A DNA stretch of 64,000 bases. Source: Halanaerobiales bacterium. Its GTDB lineage: Bacteria > Bacillota > Halanaerobiia > Halanaerobiales > DTU029. Shown here in pieces: positions 55,175 to 64,000 of this stretch (positions are counted from its first letter, which is position 1; every line of letters starts with the position of its first letter). The notes under the pieces were generated by a model. The model saw nothing but the letters and a program-made list of their open reading frames with translations. It ran no database searches and was not told where the DNA came from. The DNA lies in the NCBI GenBank assembly GCA_029981855.1, contig JARRCS010000005.1, positions 54,740-118,739 on the forward strand, given 5' to 3'. Both the position numbers and the translations under genes were made by a program.

Positions 55175-56077
55175 CTAATTAAAAACGCGTAGCGGTTTGC
55201 ATTTTATTATCTTATCTGTCAGATAATTAACCTCATCTACGGAAATAAAAGAACCCCGGGTATCGTAGATTAGAACCCTGTCACCCGGTGATATACTATC
55301 AGGCCAGGGCAAGAGATCATTCTGATTAAGATAAGCACCGTTAAGAGCCTTCTTTTTGGCCCTATCCTTTACCTTTAATTTTGGATAATCTAAAGGATAG
55401 TCAAGGGGTAGAAGTACTCCTTCACCTTCCTTCTTAAGTTCTTCCAGGGTAACACCTTCAGCAATTTTAAAGGGGCCTGATCCGGTTCTGATTAAGAAGG
55501 AGAGATGGGCCCCACAGCCTAGCCTGGTCCCAATATCTGAAACCAGAGAACGAATATAGGTTCCCCTGGAACAGGTAACCTGAAACCGGATTCTGGGCAG
55601 CTCTATTCCCAGGATATTGATCTCCTTTATTTCAACCCTACGCGGCTCCCTTTCCACCTTCTTGCCTTCCCTGGCAAGTTCATATAACCTCTTTCCTTTA
55701 TGGTGCAGGGCAGAATACATGGGAGGAATCTGCTCGATCTCACCCCGAAAAAAGCTAAAGGCTTCTCTAATCTCTTCCTTAGAAAATCCTTTCCAGTCAT
55801 CATTTTTCTCCAGAATAGTACCCTCTGCATCAAGAGTATCTGTAACTAATCCCAGGGTCAATTCGCCAATATATTCCTTCTCTTCTTCCGGAATATATGG
55901 GATAATCTTAGTAGCCCTGCCCAGACAGACAGGTAATACACCGGCTGCCGCCGGATCCAGGGTCCCGGTATGACCAGCTTTTTTTATCCGCAAAACCCTT
56001 CTGACAAAAGAAACAACATCAAAGGAAGTCATCCCCGGAGGTTTGATCAGATTAATTATTCCGCAGTTATCAGACAT
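55175..56077 (-). CDS. truB: tRNA pseudouridine-55 synthase
   Basis: Makes pseudouridine 55 in the tRNA T-loop. 300 residues. INLIKPPGMTSFDVV start, the catalytic Asp in GHTGTLDPAAAGVLPVC, PPMYSALHHKGKRLYELAREG, and CSRGTYIRSL. A small C-terminal PUA-like part is present. The start overlaps the nrnA stop region by 8 bases, with GGAGGAG just upstream. Confidence 0.96.
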   Translation of the reverse strand: MSDNCGIINLIKPPGMTSFDVVSFVRRVLRIKKAGHTGTLDPAAAGVLPVCLGRATKIIPYIPEEEKEYIGELTLGLVTDTLDAEGTILEKNDDWKGFSKEEIREAFSFFRGEIEQIPPMYSALHHKGKRLYELAREGKKVEREPRRVEIKEINILGIELPRIRFQVTCSRGTYIRSLVSDIGTRLGCGAHLSFLIRTGSGPFKIAEGVTLEELKKEGEGVLLPLDYPLDYPKLKVKDRAKKKALNGAYLNQNDLLPWPDSISPGDRVLIYDTRGSFISVDEVNYLTDKIIKCKPLRVFN

Positions 56078-57044
56078 ACTCCTCCACCTTGCTTAGAACC
56101 ATCTCGATGGTTTCCTTTAACCCCCTGTCAATAATGCAACCGGCCGCCCGGACATGACCACCACCACCAAAATAAGCGGCAATCTCATTAACAGGGCAGT
56201 AATTATTGGAGCGAAAACTCACCCTGGTTTTCTCCTCCTCTAGCTCAATAAAGGCCAGTCCTACCTCAACCCCCTTAATATCCCGGGGGTAATTCACCAG
56301 ACCGGAGGTGGCATTAATATCCGCCCCGGTCTCCTTCAGGGCAGATTGTTCCACTTTGATCCAGGCAATTTTTTTATTCTGATGAAGGGCTAGAGTAGAA
56401 AGGACCAGCCCCTTTAATTTAACCGACTCATAGGAATAGTTACCATAAATAGCCTTATTAATTTGATAGGTATCAACACCTATTTCAATGAGATCAGCTA
56501 GTATTCTGTAAACTCTGGCTGTGGTATTCTGATAACGGAGTCCACCGGTATCGGCAATGATAGCAGTAGCCAGTGCTGTACCTACCTTACGGTTGATAGC
56601 AAGATTCATCTGGTTTAAAAGATCATAGATGATCTCTCCAGCTGCAGCCATCTCGGGATCAACATAATTTATCTTACCATACTCAGGATTACCCGGGTGG
56701 TGGTCAATATTTATTAAAAGATGATTACCTATTAGTTTTGAACCATCACCCAGACGTTCTCTGTCTCCGGTATCAATGGTAATAAAAATAACCTCAGGCC
56801 AGTTCAATTCCACCTGTTCAAATTCCTTAAACAACCGGTAATCCCGATTATCAATTTCCAGGTAATCATACATATCATCCGGGGGACTATCCAGTAGGAC
56901 CAGTGACTTTTTCCCCAGTATATCCAGACCCCATTTCAGGGCAAAGACTGAGCCGATACAATCACCATCAGGATCTATATGGCCCAGGATGATAAAGTAG
57001 TCCCTTTTGGTCAATATCTCTGCAATCTCCCTTAGCAACTCCAT
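56070..57044 (-). CDS. nrnA: DHH-family oligoribonuclease / pAp phosphatase
   Basis: Degrades short oligoribonucleotides and dephosphorylates pAp. 324 residues. DHH domain with GHIDPDGDCIGS, FITIDTGDRERLGD, and NIDHHPGN, then a DHHA1 domain ending FGGGGHVRAAGC. Located between rbfA and truB, the usual Firmicute place. Confidence 0.95.
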   Translation of the reverse strand: MELLREIAEILTKRDYFIILGHIDPDGDCIGSVFALKWGLDILGKKSLVLLDSPPDDMYDYLEIDNRDYRLFKEFEQVELNWPEVIFITIDTGDRERLGDGSKLIGNHLLINIDHHPGNPEYGKINYVDPEMAAAGEIIYDLLNQMNLAINRKVGTALATAIIADTGGLRYQNTTARVYRILADLIEIGVDTYQINKAIYGNYSYESVKLKGLVLSTLALHQNKKIAWIKVEQSALKETGADINATSGLVNYPRDIKGVEVGLAFIELEEEKTRVSFRSNNYCPVNEIAAYFGGGGHVRAAGCIIDRGLKETIEMVLSKVEEYV

Positions 57045-57045
57045 C

Positions 57046-57411
57046 TTAATTTTCCTTCCGCTCGGTCTGTTCCTTCTTCACCTTTTCTAACAGCTGAGAG
57101 ATATGAGCCCCATGTTCAATAGAATTATCATATCTAAAAAGGAGTTCAGGGGTATGATAGACGGTAATCCTCTCTCCGAGAAGTTTACGAATAAAACCGG
57201 TGGCCTGTTCTAGCCCCTCCATGGTCTCCATTTTTTCCCTTTCGTCCCCATAAACACTTACATAGATCTTGGCATGTCTTAGATCTCCCGATACATCAAT
57301 ATTGGTAACCGAAACAAAACCTATTCTGGGGTCCTTAACCTCCCTTAATAATATATCACTGATTTCTTTTTTTAATAATTCTGCCAGTCTCTGTGCTCTT
57401 TGCCTGCTCAT
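57046..57411 (-). CDS. rbfA: Ribosome-binding factor A
   Basis: A 121-residue KH-fold factor for late 30S maturation and cold adaptation. Features: RLAELLKKEISDILLREVKDPRIGFVSVT and HTPELLFRYDNSIEHG. ATG 57411 was chosen because GGGAG lies 8 bases upstream; GTG 57420 is too close to it. One base separates it from nrnA. Confidence 0.95.
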   Translation of the reverse strand: MSRQRAQRLAELLKKEISDILLREVKDPRIGFVSVTNIDVSGDLRHAKIYVSVYGDEREKMETMEGLEQATGFIRKLLGERITVYHTPELLFRYDNSIEHGAHISQLLEKVKKEQTERKEN

Positions 57412-57443
57412 CGATCTCACTCCCGATCATGTGAACAAAAGTA

Positions 57444-59447
57444 TTAAAGTGAACGCTCGATCTCCTCATAGGTGAAGATCTCCAGTTCATCTCCTATTTT
57501 GATATCATTATAACCTTCAATACCTAAACCACATTCATAACCTTCCCTGACTTCCCTGACGTCATTTTCAAACCTCTTTAAAGATCCGATAGCCCCTTCA
57601 TGGATAACCACACCATCTCTGATTAAGCGAACCTGATAATTACGATTAATTACACCTTCATTTACATACAGGCCGGCAACAACACCGACATTGGGAACCT
57701 TAAAGGTATCCCTTACCTCTGCCCGGCCGGTAACCACCTCTTTAAGTTCCGGCTCAAGCAATCCGGCCATAGCATCCTTCAGATCCTCTATAACCTTATA
57801 GATTACCCGGTAAAGCCTGATATCTACCTTTTCTTTTTTGGCGGCACTACGGGCGTTACTATCAGGTCTGACATTGAAACCGATGATAATGGCATTGGAG
57901 GCACTTGCTAGATGGACATCTGTTTCATTAATAGCACCGACACCGGTATGAATAATATTGATAGAAACCTCCTCTGTGCCCAGTTTGAGTAATGAATCTC
58001 TAAGGGCCTCTATCGAGCCGTTAACATCTGCCTTGATAATGACATTTAATTCTTTAACCTCACCCTCCTGAATCTGTTTATATAAATCTTCCAGTGAGAC
58101 CCTGCTCTCCTGATGAAGATTCAATTCATGCTCTTTCTGCTTACGTTCTTCAGCAATCTGACGGGCCATCTTTTCATCCTCTAAAACCTGGACAAAATCC
58201 CCGGCAGCCGGTACATCGGAAAAACCCAATACCTCTACCGGTGTGGAGGGGAGAGCCTCCTTTACCCGGTTTCCCTGATCATCAATCATCGCCCTAACCC
58301 GGCCGGAGACTGTACCTGCCAGCAGGGCATCTCCGATATGGAGGGTTCCGTTTTTAACCAGGAGGGTTGCTACCGGACCACGGCCCTTATCCAGTTTAGA
58401 TTCAATTACAACCCCTTCAGCTAATCTATTGGGATTGGCTTTAAGCTCTTCCAACTCAGCCACAAGAAGAACCATCTCTAGCAGTTCGTCTAAATTCTCC
58501 TCCTTAAGAGCAGAGATCGGAACACAGATAGTATCCCCACCCCAGTCTTCGGGTACCAGACCATGTTCAGTCAACTCCTGCATAACCCTTTCGGGCTGGG
58601 CATTGGGCTTATCTATCTTATTAATCGCCACAATTATTGGAATATCAGCAGCTTTAGCATGATTAATCGCCTCTACCGTCTGGGGCATAACCCCATCATC
58701 AGCAGCCACAACCAGAATGGTAATATCTGTAATCTGAGCACCCCGGGCCCTCATGGCCGTAAAAGCTTCGTGTCCCGGTGTATCGATAAAGGTAATCTTT
58801 TTATTATTTACCTCTACCTGATAAGCTCCGATATGCTGGGTAATACCTCCGGCTTCACTCTCTGCTACCCTGGTCTTTCTAATTGCATCCAGCAGGGTAG
58901 TTTTCCCGTGATCAACATGGCCCATAACAGTTACAATCGGTGGCCTTAATTTTAAATCCTCAGGTTTGTCGATAATCTCAGGGCCTACCCTCAGGTCATC
59001 CCGGCTATCTTCCAATTCCGCCTTTTCTAACTCTATACTAATACCCAGTTCATCTGCCAGCATCATCAGTGTATCCTCATCAAGAGGATGGTTTACTGTA
59101 GCCATAACACCTAATCCCATTAAGGTTTTAATTAAATTGTTGGCCGGTCGATCAATCTCTTCAGAGAGCTCCTTGACCGTAATGGGAGTGGTGAGCTTAA
59201 TACTTGATGCTTTAGCCTCTACTTTAGCCTTTGTCCCCCCTGTTTTCTTTGTTTTCTCTTTCTCCTGCGGACTTTCCTCTTCTATTTCTTTTTCGCTGAA
59301 CATACCTCTAATAAGTTGAGCAGTCTCATCATCCACTGTACTCATGTGGCTAGAAATATCAACACCCAGATCCTTTAGAATCTCTACTAATTCCTTACTC
59401 GACTTATCTAATTCCCGAGCCAGTTTATACACCCTTATCTTTCCCAT
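57444..59447 (-). CDS. infB: Translation initiation factor IF-2
   Basis: GTPase that brings fMet-tRNA to the 30S subunit. 667 residues, at the short end for IF-2 because the N-terminal linker is small. It keeps IF2_N modules ([20 protein letters not shown] at the start and a second near 85), GTPase motifs [26 protein letters not shown] and NKIDKP, and C-terminal domains 2-4. Preceded by ylxR with 28 bases; the ylxQ (L7Ae-like) gene commonly found there is absent. Confidence 0.97.
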   Translation of the reverse strand: MGKIRVYKLARELDKSSKELVEILKDLGVDISSHMSTVDDETAQLIRGMFSEKEIEEESPQEKEKTKKTGGTKAKVEAKASSIKLTTPITVKELSEEIDRPANNLIKTLMGLGVMATVNHPLDEDTLMMLADELGISIELEKAELEDSRDDLRVGPEIIDKPEDLKLRPPIVTVMGHVDHGKTTLLDAIRKTRVAESEAGGITQHIGAYQVEVNNKKITFIDTPGHEAFTAMRARGAQITDITILVVAADDGVMPQTVEAINHAKAADIPIIVAINKIDKPNAQPERVMQELTEHGLVPEDWGGDTICVPISALKEENLDELLEMVLLVAELEELKANPNRLAEGVVIESKLDKGRGPVATLLVKNGTLHIGDALLAGTVSGRVRAMIDDQGNRVKEALPSTPVEVLGFSDVPAAGDFVQVLEDEKMARQIAEERKQKEHELNLHQESRVSLEDLYKQIQEGEVKELNVIIKADVNGSIEALRDSLLKLGTEEVSINIIHTGVGAINETDVHLASASNAIIIGFNVRPDSNARSAAKKEKVDIRLYRVIYKVIEDLKDAMAGLLEPELKEVVTGRAEVRDTFKVPNVGVVAGLYVNEGVINRNYQVRLIRDGVVIHEGAIGSLKRFENDVREVREGYECGLGIEGYNDIKIGDELEIFTYEEIERSL

Positions 59448-59475
59448 AACTTAACACCTCCATTATAATAAATTC

Positions 59476-59748
59476 TCAATCCTTCATTATATCAATCTCC
59501 TCCATTAATTTGTTATAAATCTCATCTGAAATTGATATTTTTAAAGCCCTGGAAAGGCTATTCGCTTTTTTAGCCTTTTTCAAACACTCGATCTCCGGAC
59601 AGATATAGGCACCGCGTCCCGGTAGTTTCCCGGTTTTATCGATATTAACCTCTTCATTATTCTTATTATAAACAACCCTGATCAGTTCTTTTTTAGGTCT
59701 CCTTTCCCCACAACCGGTACATTTACGAATCGGAATCTTTTTGACCAT
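59476..59748 (-). CDS. ylxR: YlxR/RnpM RNA-binding protein
   Basis: A 90-residue protein with IRKCTGCGERRPKKELIRVV and PGRGAYICPEIECLKKA, the YlxR signature; the family binds RNA and modulates RNase P in Bacillus (RnpM). ATG 59748 lies 10 bases after GGGGG; the longer frame overlaps nusA and is not credible. Part of rimP-nusA-ylxR-infB. Confidence 0.92.
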   Translation of the reverse strand: MVKKIPIRKCTGCGERRPKKELIRVVYNKNNEEVNIDKTGKLPGRGAYICPEIECLKKAKKANSLSRALKISISDEIYNKLMEEIDIMKD

Positions 59749-59764
59749 CTTTAGACAACCCCCT

Positions 59765-60895
59765 TTAATCATCAGGTTTGTTGTCTTCCTCAGCTTTACC
59801 TTCAGCCTCATTCTTATCTTCCACACCATTAACTTCATCTTCTTCCTCAACTATACTATCTTCTTCCAGGCTGGATTCATTCTTAATATCAACTTTCCAA
59901 CCGGTTAATTTTGCCGCCAATCTGGCATTCTGACCCTCTTTTCCAATAGCCAGTGACAGCTGGAAATCGTGAACAATAACCTCGGCAACCTTATCTTCCT
60001 CATGAATTATTACTTTAATTACCTCGGCCGGGTTTAAGGCATTAGCTACCAAGACGGCCGGGTCATCATCCCATTCAATTATATCAATCTTCTCCCCATT
60101 CAACTGATCGACAACTGCCTGTACCCGCATACCCTTCGGACCCACACAGGCACCGACCGGGTCAACCTGCTCATTAATTGATGATACCGCAATCTTTGAC
60201 CTGGAACCAGCTTCCCGGGCTACACTTTTTATCTCCACAATCCCGTCAAAAATCTCCGGCACCTCAATCTCAAAAAGGCGTTTTAATAGCCCGGGGTGGG
60301 TCCGTGAGACCAGTATACGCGGCCCCTTACTTTCATTACTGACCTCAACAACATACAACTTTATTCTATTACCCATCTCATAAATCTCGCCCGGCATCTG
60401 TTCGGAAGGTGGTAATAGAGCCTCAGTCCTGCCTAGATCAATAAAAACATTATTATTGTGGAAACGCTGGACAGTTCCGGTGATAAGCTCCCCTTCCTTT
60501 TCCTTATACTCTTCATAGATTACATCCCTCTCGGCCTCCCTAATCCTCTGCATTACCACCTGTTTTGCTGTCTGGGTAGCAATTCTGCCAAAATTAGCAG
60601 GAGTAATCTCTTCTTCAACAATATCATTTAACTGATAGTTTTTATTAATTTTCCGAGCATCTTCTAGAGAGATCTCTGTCTTTTCATTTTTTACTTCGTC
60701 CACAACTACTTTCCGGGAATAAACGCCTACTTCACCGGTTTCACCTTTAATCTCCACCCTTACGTTTTCCTTGGTTCCATAATCTTTCTTATAAGCAGAA
60801 TAGAGGGCTGTTTCAATAGCCTCAAGTAAAATCTCTTTAGAAATCCCCTTCTCCCTTTCAATGTCATCGAGAGCATGTAAAAAATCTAGATTCAT
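59765..60895 (-). CDS. nusA: Transcription factor NusA
   Basis: Pausing, termination and antitermination factor on RNA polymerase. 376 residues. N-terminal polymerase-binding domain (1-125), S1 domain (GELITGTVQRFHNNNVFIDL), KH1 (DPVGACVGPKGMRVQAV) and KH2 (SLAIGKEGQNARLAAKLTGW). It ends in an acidic, low-complexity tail of about 30 residues. ATG 60895 follows GGAGG by 9 bases. Confidence 0.96.
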   Translation of the reverse strand: MNLDFLHALDDIEREKGISKEILLEAIETALYSAYKKDYGTKENVRVEIKGETGEVGVYSRKVVVDEVKNEKTEISLEDARKINKNYQLNDIVEEEITPANFGRIATQTAKQVVMQRIREAERDVIYEEYKEKEGELITGTVQRFHNNNVFIDLGRTEALLPPSEQMPGEIYEMGNRIKLYVVEVSNESKGPRILVSRTHPGLLKRLFEIEVPEIFDGIVEIKSVAREAGSRSKIAVSSINEQVDPVGACVGPKGMRVQAVVDQLNGEKIDIIEWDDDPAVLVANALNPAEVIKVIIHEEDKVAEVIVHDFQLSLAIGKEGQNARLAAKLTGWKVDIKNESSLEEDSIVEEEDEVNGVEDKNEAEGKAEEDNKPDD

Positions 60896-60912
60896 CCCAA
60901 AGCTCCTCCTTT

Positions 60913-61377
60913 TCAACCAAAATCTATTACCAGATGAGCACTGGCAATCTTATCAAAGGGTATTTTAATCACATCCTCCTGGTCATTCTTAATAAAAATA
61001 TCTTCACCTTCCCTTTTAAGCAAAATTCCTTTAAATTCCTTTTCTCCCTTAATAGGTGCATAGGTTTTAATGGCAACTAGCCGGTCCCGAAACCTGTCAA
61101 AATCAGCCTTTTTCTTCAGGGGCCTCTCCAGGCCGGGTGAAGAAACCTCAAGAATATAACTCTGTTCGATAGGATCCTTCTCATCAAGTAGGTCACTCAA
61201 CTTCCTGCTGACAGCTTCGCAATCTTCCAGGTCAGTTTCTCCCTCAGGATCTTCAATAAAAACCCTGAGAATCCAGTTATTACCCTCTTTTACGAATTCT
61301 ACATCTACTAACTCCAAGCCAAAAGAATCAGCAACTGGCGAAGCAAGCTTTTTTATCCTGTCCGTTGTCTTACCCAT
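60913..61377 (-). CDS. rimP: Ribosome maturation factor RimP
   Basis: A 154-residue factor for 30S assembly. Features: DSFGLELVDVEFVKEGNNWILRVFIE, DCEAVSRKLSDLLDEKDPI and YILEVSSPGLERPL. First gene of the rimP-to-pnp cluster; the promoter should lie in the spacer upstream but no clear one was picked. Confidence 0.95.
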   Translation of the reverse strand: MGKTTDRIKKLASPVADSFGLELVDVEFVKEGNNWILRVFIEDPEGETDLEDCEAVSRKLSDLLDEKDPIEQSYILEVSSPGLERPLKKKADFDRFRDRLVAIKTYAPIKGEKEFKGILLKREGEDIFIKNDQEDVIKIPFDKIASAHLVIDFG

Positions 61378-61467
61378 CTAAAGTACCCCTTTCTTTTTTG
61401 CTATCTATATTTTAACTAACCTGCAGGCTACTTATCCCTATAACGCCAACCACCGGCTAAATTAAAT

Positions 61468-61530
61468 CTGCAAATAGATATAGGAGTGATGTTAAATTAT
61501 TTGTATATGAATCTTGGTGAATCGAAGGGA
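61468..61530. repeat. Interspersed repeat, copy 10 (left end)
   Basis: CTGCAAATAGATATAGGAGT then GTATATGAATCTTGGTGAATCG follow the left half of the family; no right end found. In the 61378-61685 spacer, which otherwise holds only a terminator. Confidence 0.65.
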
Positions 61531-61575
61531 AAAATAAAAGGATATTCCTATGGTGATTGGAGTTAACTATAATTA

Positions 61576-61599
61576 AGGAGTGGGAACTAACCCACTCCT
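61576..61599 (-). terminator. Terminator of polC
   Basis: AGGAGTGGG / CCCACTCCT with a 6-base loop; followed on the minus strand by TAATTATAG. Strong stem but weak T-run. Confidence 0.65.
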
Positions 61600-61685
61600 C
61601 TAGCTCAATTTCAGCTATCCATCTAAATTTATTTTACCACAGTCTATCATCAGTTGCAAGGAAGAAGGCTTAATTCTGGTAAAAT

Positions 61686-63896
61686 TTAAGACCTTAGAAA
61701 TAAGGAAAGCTGGTTCTTTTCAGGGAGACCTTCTAAGGTGCCGTGCTTTTGCATAATCTCTACCACTGTTTTACTGATCCGGGTCCGGTTAACGAGGTCT
61801 TCTATCGAAGTAAATTCTCCTTCCTCCCTGGTGGCTGCAATACTAGCAGCAGCACTATTTCCTAGTCCCTCTAAACTAACCAGGGGTGGTAATAAACCAT
61901 CATCAGTAATCTTAAATCTATAGGCATCGGAACGATAGAGATCGACGGTGGTAAACTTGATTCCTCTGGCCATTGCCTCGATGACAATCTCCAGTATCGT
62001 CAGAACTCCTTTTTCTTTCGCGGTCAGATCATTTCCTCTCTCTTCAAGTTTCTGTTTAACCTTTAAAATATGTTCATAGCCCTGGCTGATCAGCTGGGCG
62101 TCAAAATCACCGGCTTTAGTCGTAAAATAGGTGGCATAGAAGGCCTCCGGGTAGTGAACCTTAAAATAGGCAATCCTGAAGGCCATCATTACATAGGCAG
62201 CAGCATGGGCTTTAGGAAACATATACTTGATCTTTTTACAGGAATCTATATACCATTCGGGAACATTATTCTCCCGCATATAGGCCTCTTCCTCTACGGT
62301 CAAACCCTTCCCCTTTCTTACATGCTCCATAATCCAAAAGGCCTTACCCGGTTCTAAACCCTTCTGGATCAGGTAATTCATAATATCATCACGAACGGAG
62401 ATAACTTCAGCCAGTTTAGCCTGGCCGCTCCGGATTAACTCCTGAGCATTATTCAACCAGACATCCGTACCATGGGATAAGCCACTAATCCGGATTAATT
62501 CAGCAAAGGTAGTTGGCTTGGTCTCAACTAGCATCTGTCTAACAAAACTGGTTCCAAACTCCGGAATCCCCAGGGTACCAACGGTAGTTCCGATCTCTTC
62601 CGGGGTAACACCTAAGGGATCCGTACTTGAGAAAATCGCCATTGTCTCCGGATCATCTAAAGGGATCTCCTCCGGAGAAACACCGGTCAAGTCCTGGAGC
62701 ATGCGGATAGAGGTGGGATCATCATGACCCAGCAGATCTAACTTTAAAATCCGGCCGCTGATAGAATGATAATCAAAATGGGTAGTTCTAACCGTAGTCT
62801 CCTGGTCATTGGCCGGATGCTGAATCGGGGTAAAATCATGTATATCAAGGTGACGGGGAACTACCATCAACCCTCCCGGGTGCTGACCGGTTGTCCGACG
62901 GACCCCGGTACACCCTCTTACCAGCCTTTTGAGCTCAGCATTATTTACCTTAAGATCATTGTCATCAAGATAACCCTTAACAAAACCAAAGGCCGTCCTC
63001 TTGGCAATTGTGGAAATGGTACCGGCCCTGAAGACATAATCACGTCCGAATAATTCTTCAGTATACTGGTGGATCTCCCCCTGGTATTCACCGGAAAAAT
63101 TCAGATCGATATCGGGAACCTTATCCCCCTCAAACCCCATGAAGACCTCAAAGGGAATATCATATCCATCCTTAATATAGCTGGCACCGCACTCCGGGCA
63201 TTTTTTATCAGGAAGGTCGATCCCGACCCCCACCCTGGGCTCTTCCACAAATTCGGAGTGCTTACATTCCGGACAGCGATAGTGAGGGGGCAGGGGATTA
63301 ACCTCTGTAATCTCACACATGGTAGCAACCAGGGAAGATCCTACCGAACCCCTGGAACCAACAAGATAACCGTCATGCAATGATTTTTTAACTAGTTTAT
63401 GAGCAATAAGATAGATTACAGAAAAACCGTTATCAATAATTGATTTTAATTCCCGCTCTAACCTATTTTCTACTAGCTCAGGGAGTTCATCACCGTATAA
63501 TTGATGGGCCCGCTGGTAGGTCATCCTCCTGATCTGTTCTTCAGCCCCATTGATCTTCGGAGTGAATAATCCGTCAGGCAGTGGTTTTAGATCATCGATC
63601 ATCTCCATAATCTTCCTGGGGTTATCAATAACCACCTCCCTGGCAATCTCGGGTCCTAAATAGGAAAACTCGGCCAGCATCTCCCCAGTTGTCCTGAGAT
63701 AGAGGGGGGCCTGTTCCTCAGACTGTTCATAACCCTGACCTGCCTGTAAAATCTCGCGGTAAATCGCATCCTCAGGATCGAGGAAGTGAACATCTCCAGT
63801 AGCAATTACCGGTTTATTAAGTTTTTTACCCAGATTATAGATCTGCTTATTTATCTCCTGTAACTCCTCCTCAGAATTAACCTTTTTACCGATCAT
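61686..63896 (-). CDS. polC: DNA polymerase III PolC-type alpha subunit, C-terminal half (5' part not contiguous)
   Basis: The 736-residue frame covers the second PHP part ([20 protein letters not shown]), the palm and fingers (catalytic Asp in [14 protein letters not shown], four zinc cysteines in CPECK and CPECG), [11 protein letters not shown], and the end [10 protein letters not shown]. It aligns with Bacillus PolC from roughly residue 700. Full PolC is about 1400 residues. Upstream of Met 63896 the same frame meets a TAG within about 15 bases, and 63897-64000 has no PolC-like coding. Either an element interrupts polC at this point or the gene is broken. The in-frame ATG is probably internal. 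Confidence 0.85.
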   Translation of the reverse strand: MIGKKVNSEEELQEINKQIYNLGKKLNKPVIATGDVHFLDPEDAIYREILQAGQGYEQSEEQAPLYLRTTGEMLAEFSYLGPEIAREVVIDNPRKIMEMIDDLKPLPDGLFTPKINGAEEQIRRMTYQRAHQLYGDELPELVENRLERELKSIIDNGFSVIYLIAHKLVKKSLHDGYLVGSRGSVGSSLVATMCEITEVNPLPPHYRCPECKHSEFVEEPRVGVGIDLPDKKCPECGASYIKDGYDIPFEVFMGFEGDKVPDIDLNFSGEYQGEIHQYTEELFGRDYVFRAGTISTIAKRTAFGFVKGYLDDNDLKVNNAELKRLVRGCTGVRRTTGQHPGGLMVVPRHLDIHDFTPIQHPANDQETTVRTTHFDYHSISGRILKLDLLGHDDPTSIRMLQDLTGVSPEEIPLDDPETMAIFSSTDPLGVTPEEIGTTVGTLGIPEFGTSFVRQMLVETKPTTFAELIRISGLSHGTDVWLNNAQELIRSGQAKLAEVISVRDDIMNYLIQKGLEPGKAFWIMEHVRKGKGLTVEEEAYMRENNVPEWYIDSCKKIKYMFPKAHAAAYVMMAFRIAYFKVHYPEAFYATYFTTKAGDFDAQLISQGYEHILKVKQKLEERGNDLTAKEKGVLTILEIVIEAMARGIKFTTVDLYRSDAYRFKITDDGLLPPLVSLEGLGNSAAASIAATREEGEFTSIEDLVNRTRISKTVVEIMQKHGTLEGLPEKNQLSLFLRS

Positions 63897-64000
63897 AAAT
63901 CTATATGGCTATAAAGTTAACTCAGGAAATGTAATTGTATGAGTATTTATGCAAGCAGTTAATAATCTATCAAATAATTGACTTTGCCAAAAACGTCTAT

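Noticed and set aside
11556..61530. CRISPR array from the recurring CAAATAGATGTT motif
   Set aside because: Copies are kilobases apart, paired as inverted ends of one element, with no regular repeat-spacer spacing and no cas genes.
63897..64000. Group II intron end interrupting polC
   Set aside because: No domain V-like GAGC...GTTC hairpin is visible in the 104 bases before the polC frame; an ORF seems to end only about 60 bases away, which fits an IS better.

Overview
This 64 kb window is a moderately AT-rich bacterial chromosome segment. It most likely comes from an anaerobic, spore-related Firmicute; Halanaerobiales/Clostridia is my best guess. The reasons are an anaerobic GlpA / oxidoreductase / DUF1667 glycerol-3-phosphate dehydrogenase trio under GlpP control, PolC, the rimP-nusA-ylxR-infB-rbfA-nrnA-truB-ribF-rpsO-pnp cluster, spore-wall genes (SleB, a CwlD/GerM fusion, YmxH, YjcZ-like) and strong GGAGG ribosome binding sites. 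The organism assignment is inference. No rRNA, tRNA or CRISPR array was seen, and almost all genes lie on the minus strand.

Layout, left to right. 1-899: 3' part of an exported FAD oxidoreductase. 0.9-2.4 kb: asnS. 2.6-9.1 kb: a glycerol regulon (glpP, DUF1667 protein, second flavoprotein, glpA behind an attenuator, glpK, HAD phosphatase). 9.2-12.5 kb: YjcZ-like peptide, macrodomain protein, SodC, inositol monophosphatase, DppA. 12.9-17.7 kb: aspartate aminotransferase and thrB-hom-lysC. 18-29.2 kb: a large arginine/carbamoyl-phosphate operon argC-argB-argD-carA-carB-argG-GNAT-argH, headed by two PyrR-type attenuators in series and then by an ARG-box promoter. 29.2-31.3 kb: MFS transporter and GDPD. 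31.5-39.4 kb: nucleoside-type ABC transporter, nucleoside phosphorylase, alcohol dehydrogenase, MtnA. 39.5-41.7 kb: formate/nitrite channel, stress protein, YmxH, dUTPase. 41.7-43.97 kb: an accessory islet (tiny ORF, vapBC flanked by an imperfect inverted repeat, ATP-grasp ligase, gene remnant). 43.9-51 kb: two polysaccharide deacetylases, CwlD/GerM fusion, SleB, a JAB-DinG helicase fusion, endonuclease IV. 51.4-61.4 kb: the pnp-to-rimP translation/RNA cluster. 61.7-63.9 kb: the C-terminal half of PolC, whose 5' part is not contiguous in this window.

The most notable features are as follows. (1) The argC leader seems to combine pyrimidine sensing (tandem PyrR loops, each followed by a terminator) with arginine sensing (ARG box), which suits an operon that makes carbamoyl phosphate for both pathways. 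(2) A family of small interspersed elements has ~17 bp terminal inverted repeats (core CAAATAGATGTT). About ten copies or fragments are recognisable, all in the same orientation and nearly always just after the 3' end of a minus-strand gene; one supplies the last codons of carB. (3) A RadC/JAMM-type domain is fused to a DinG helicase, and a CwlD amidase is fused to a GerM domain. (4) A short GNAT gene, translationally coupled to argG and argH, is a candidate N-acetylglutamate synthase. (5) PolC is broken near the right edge.
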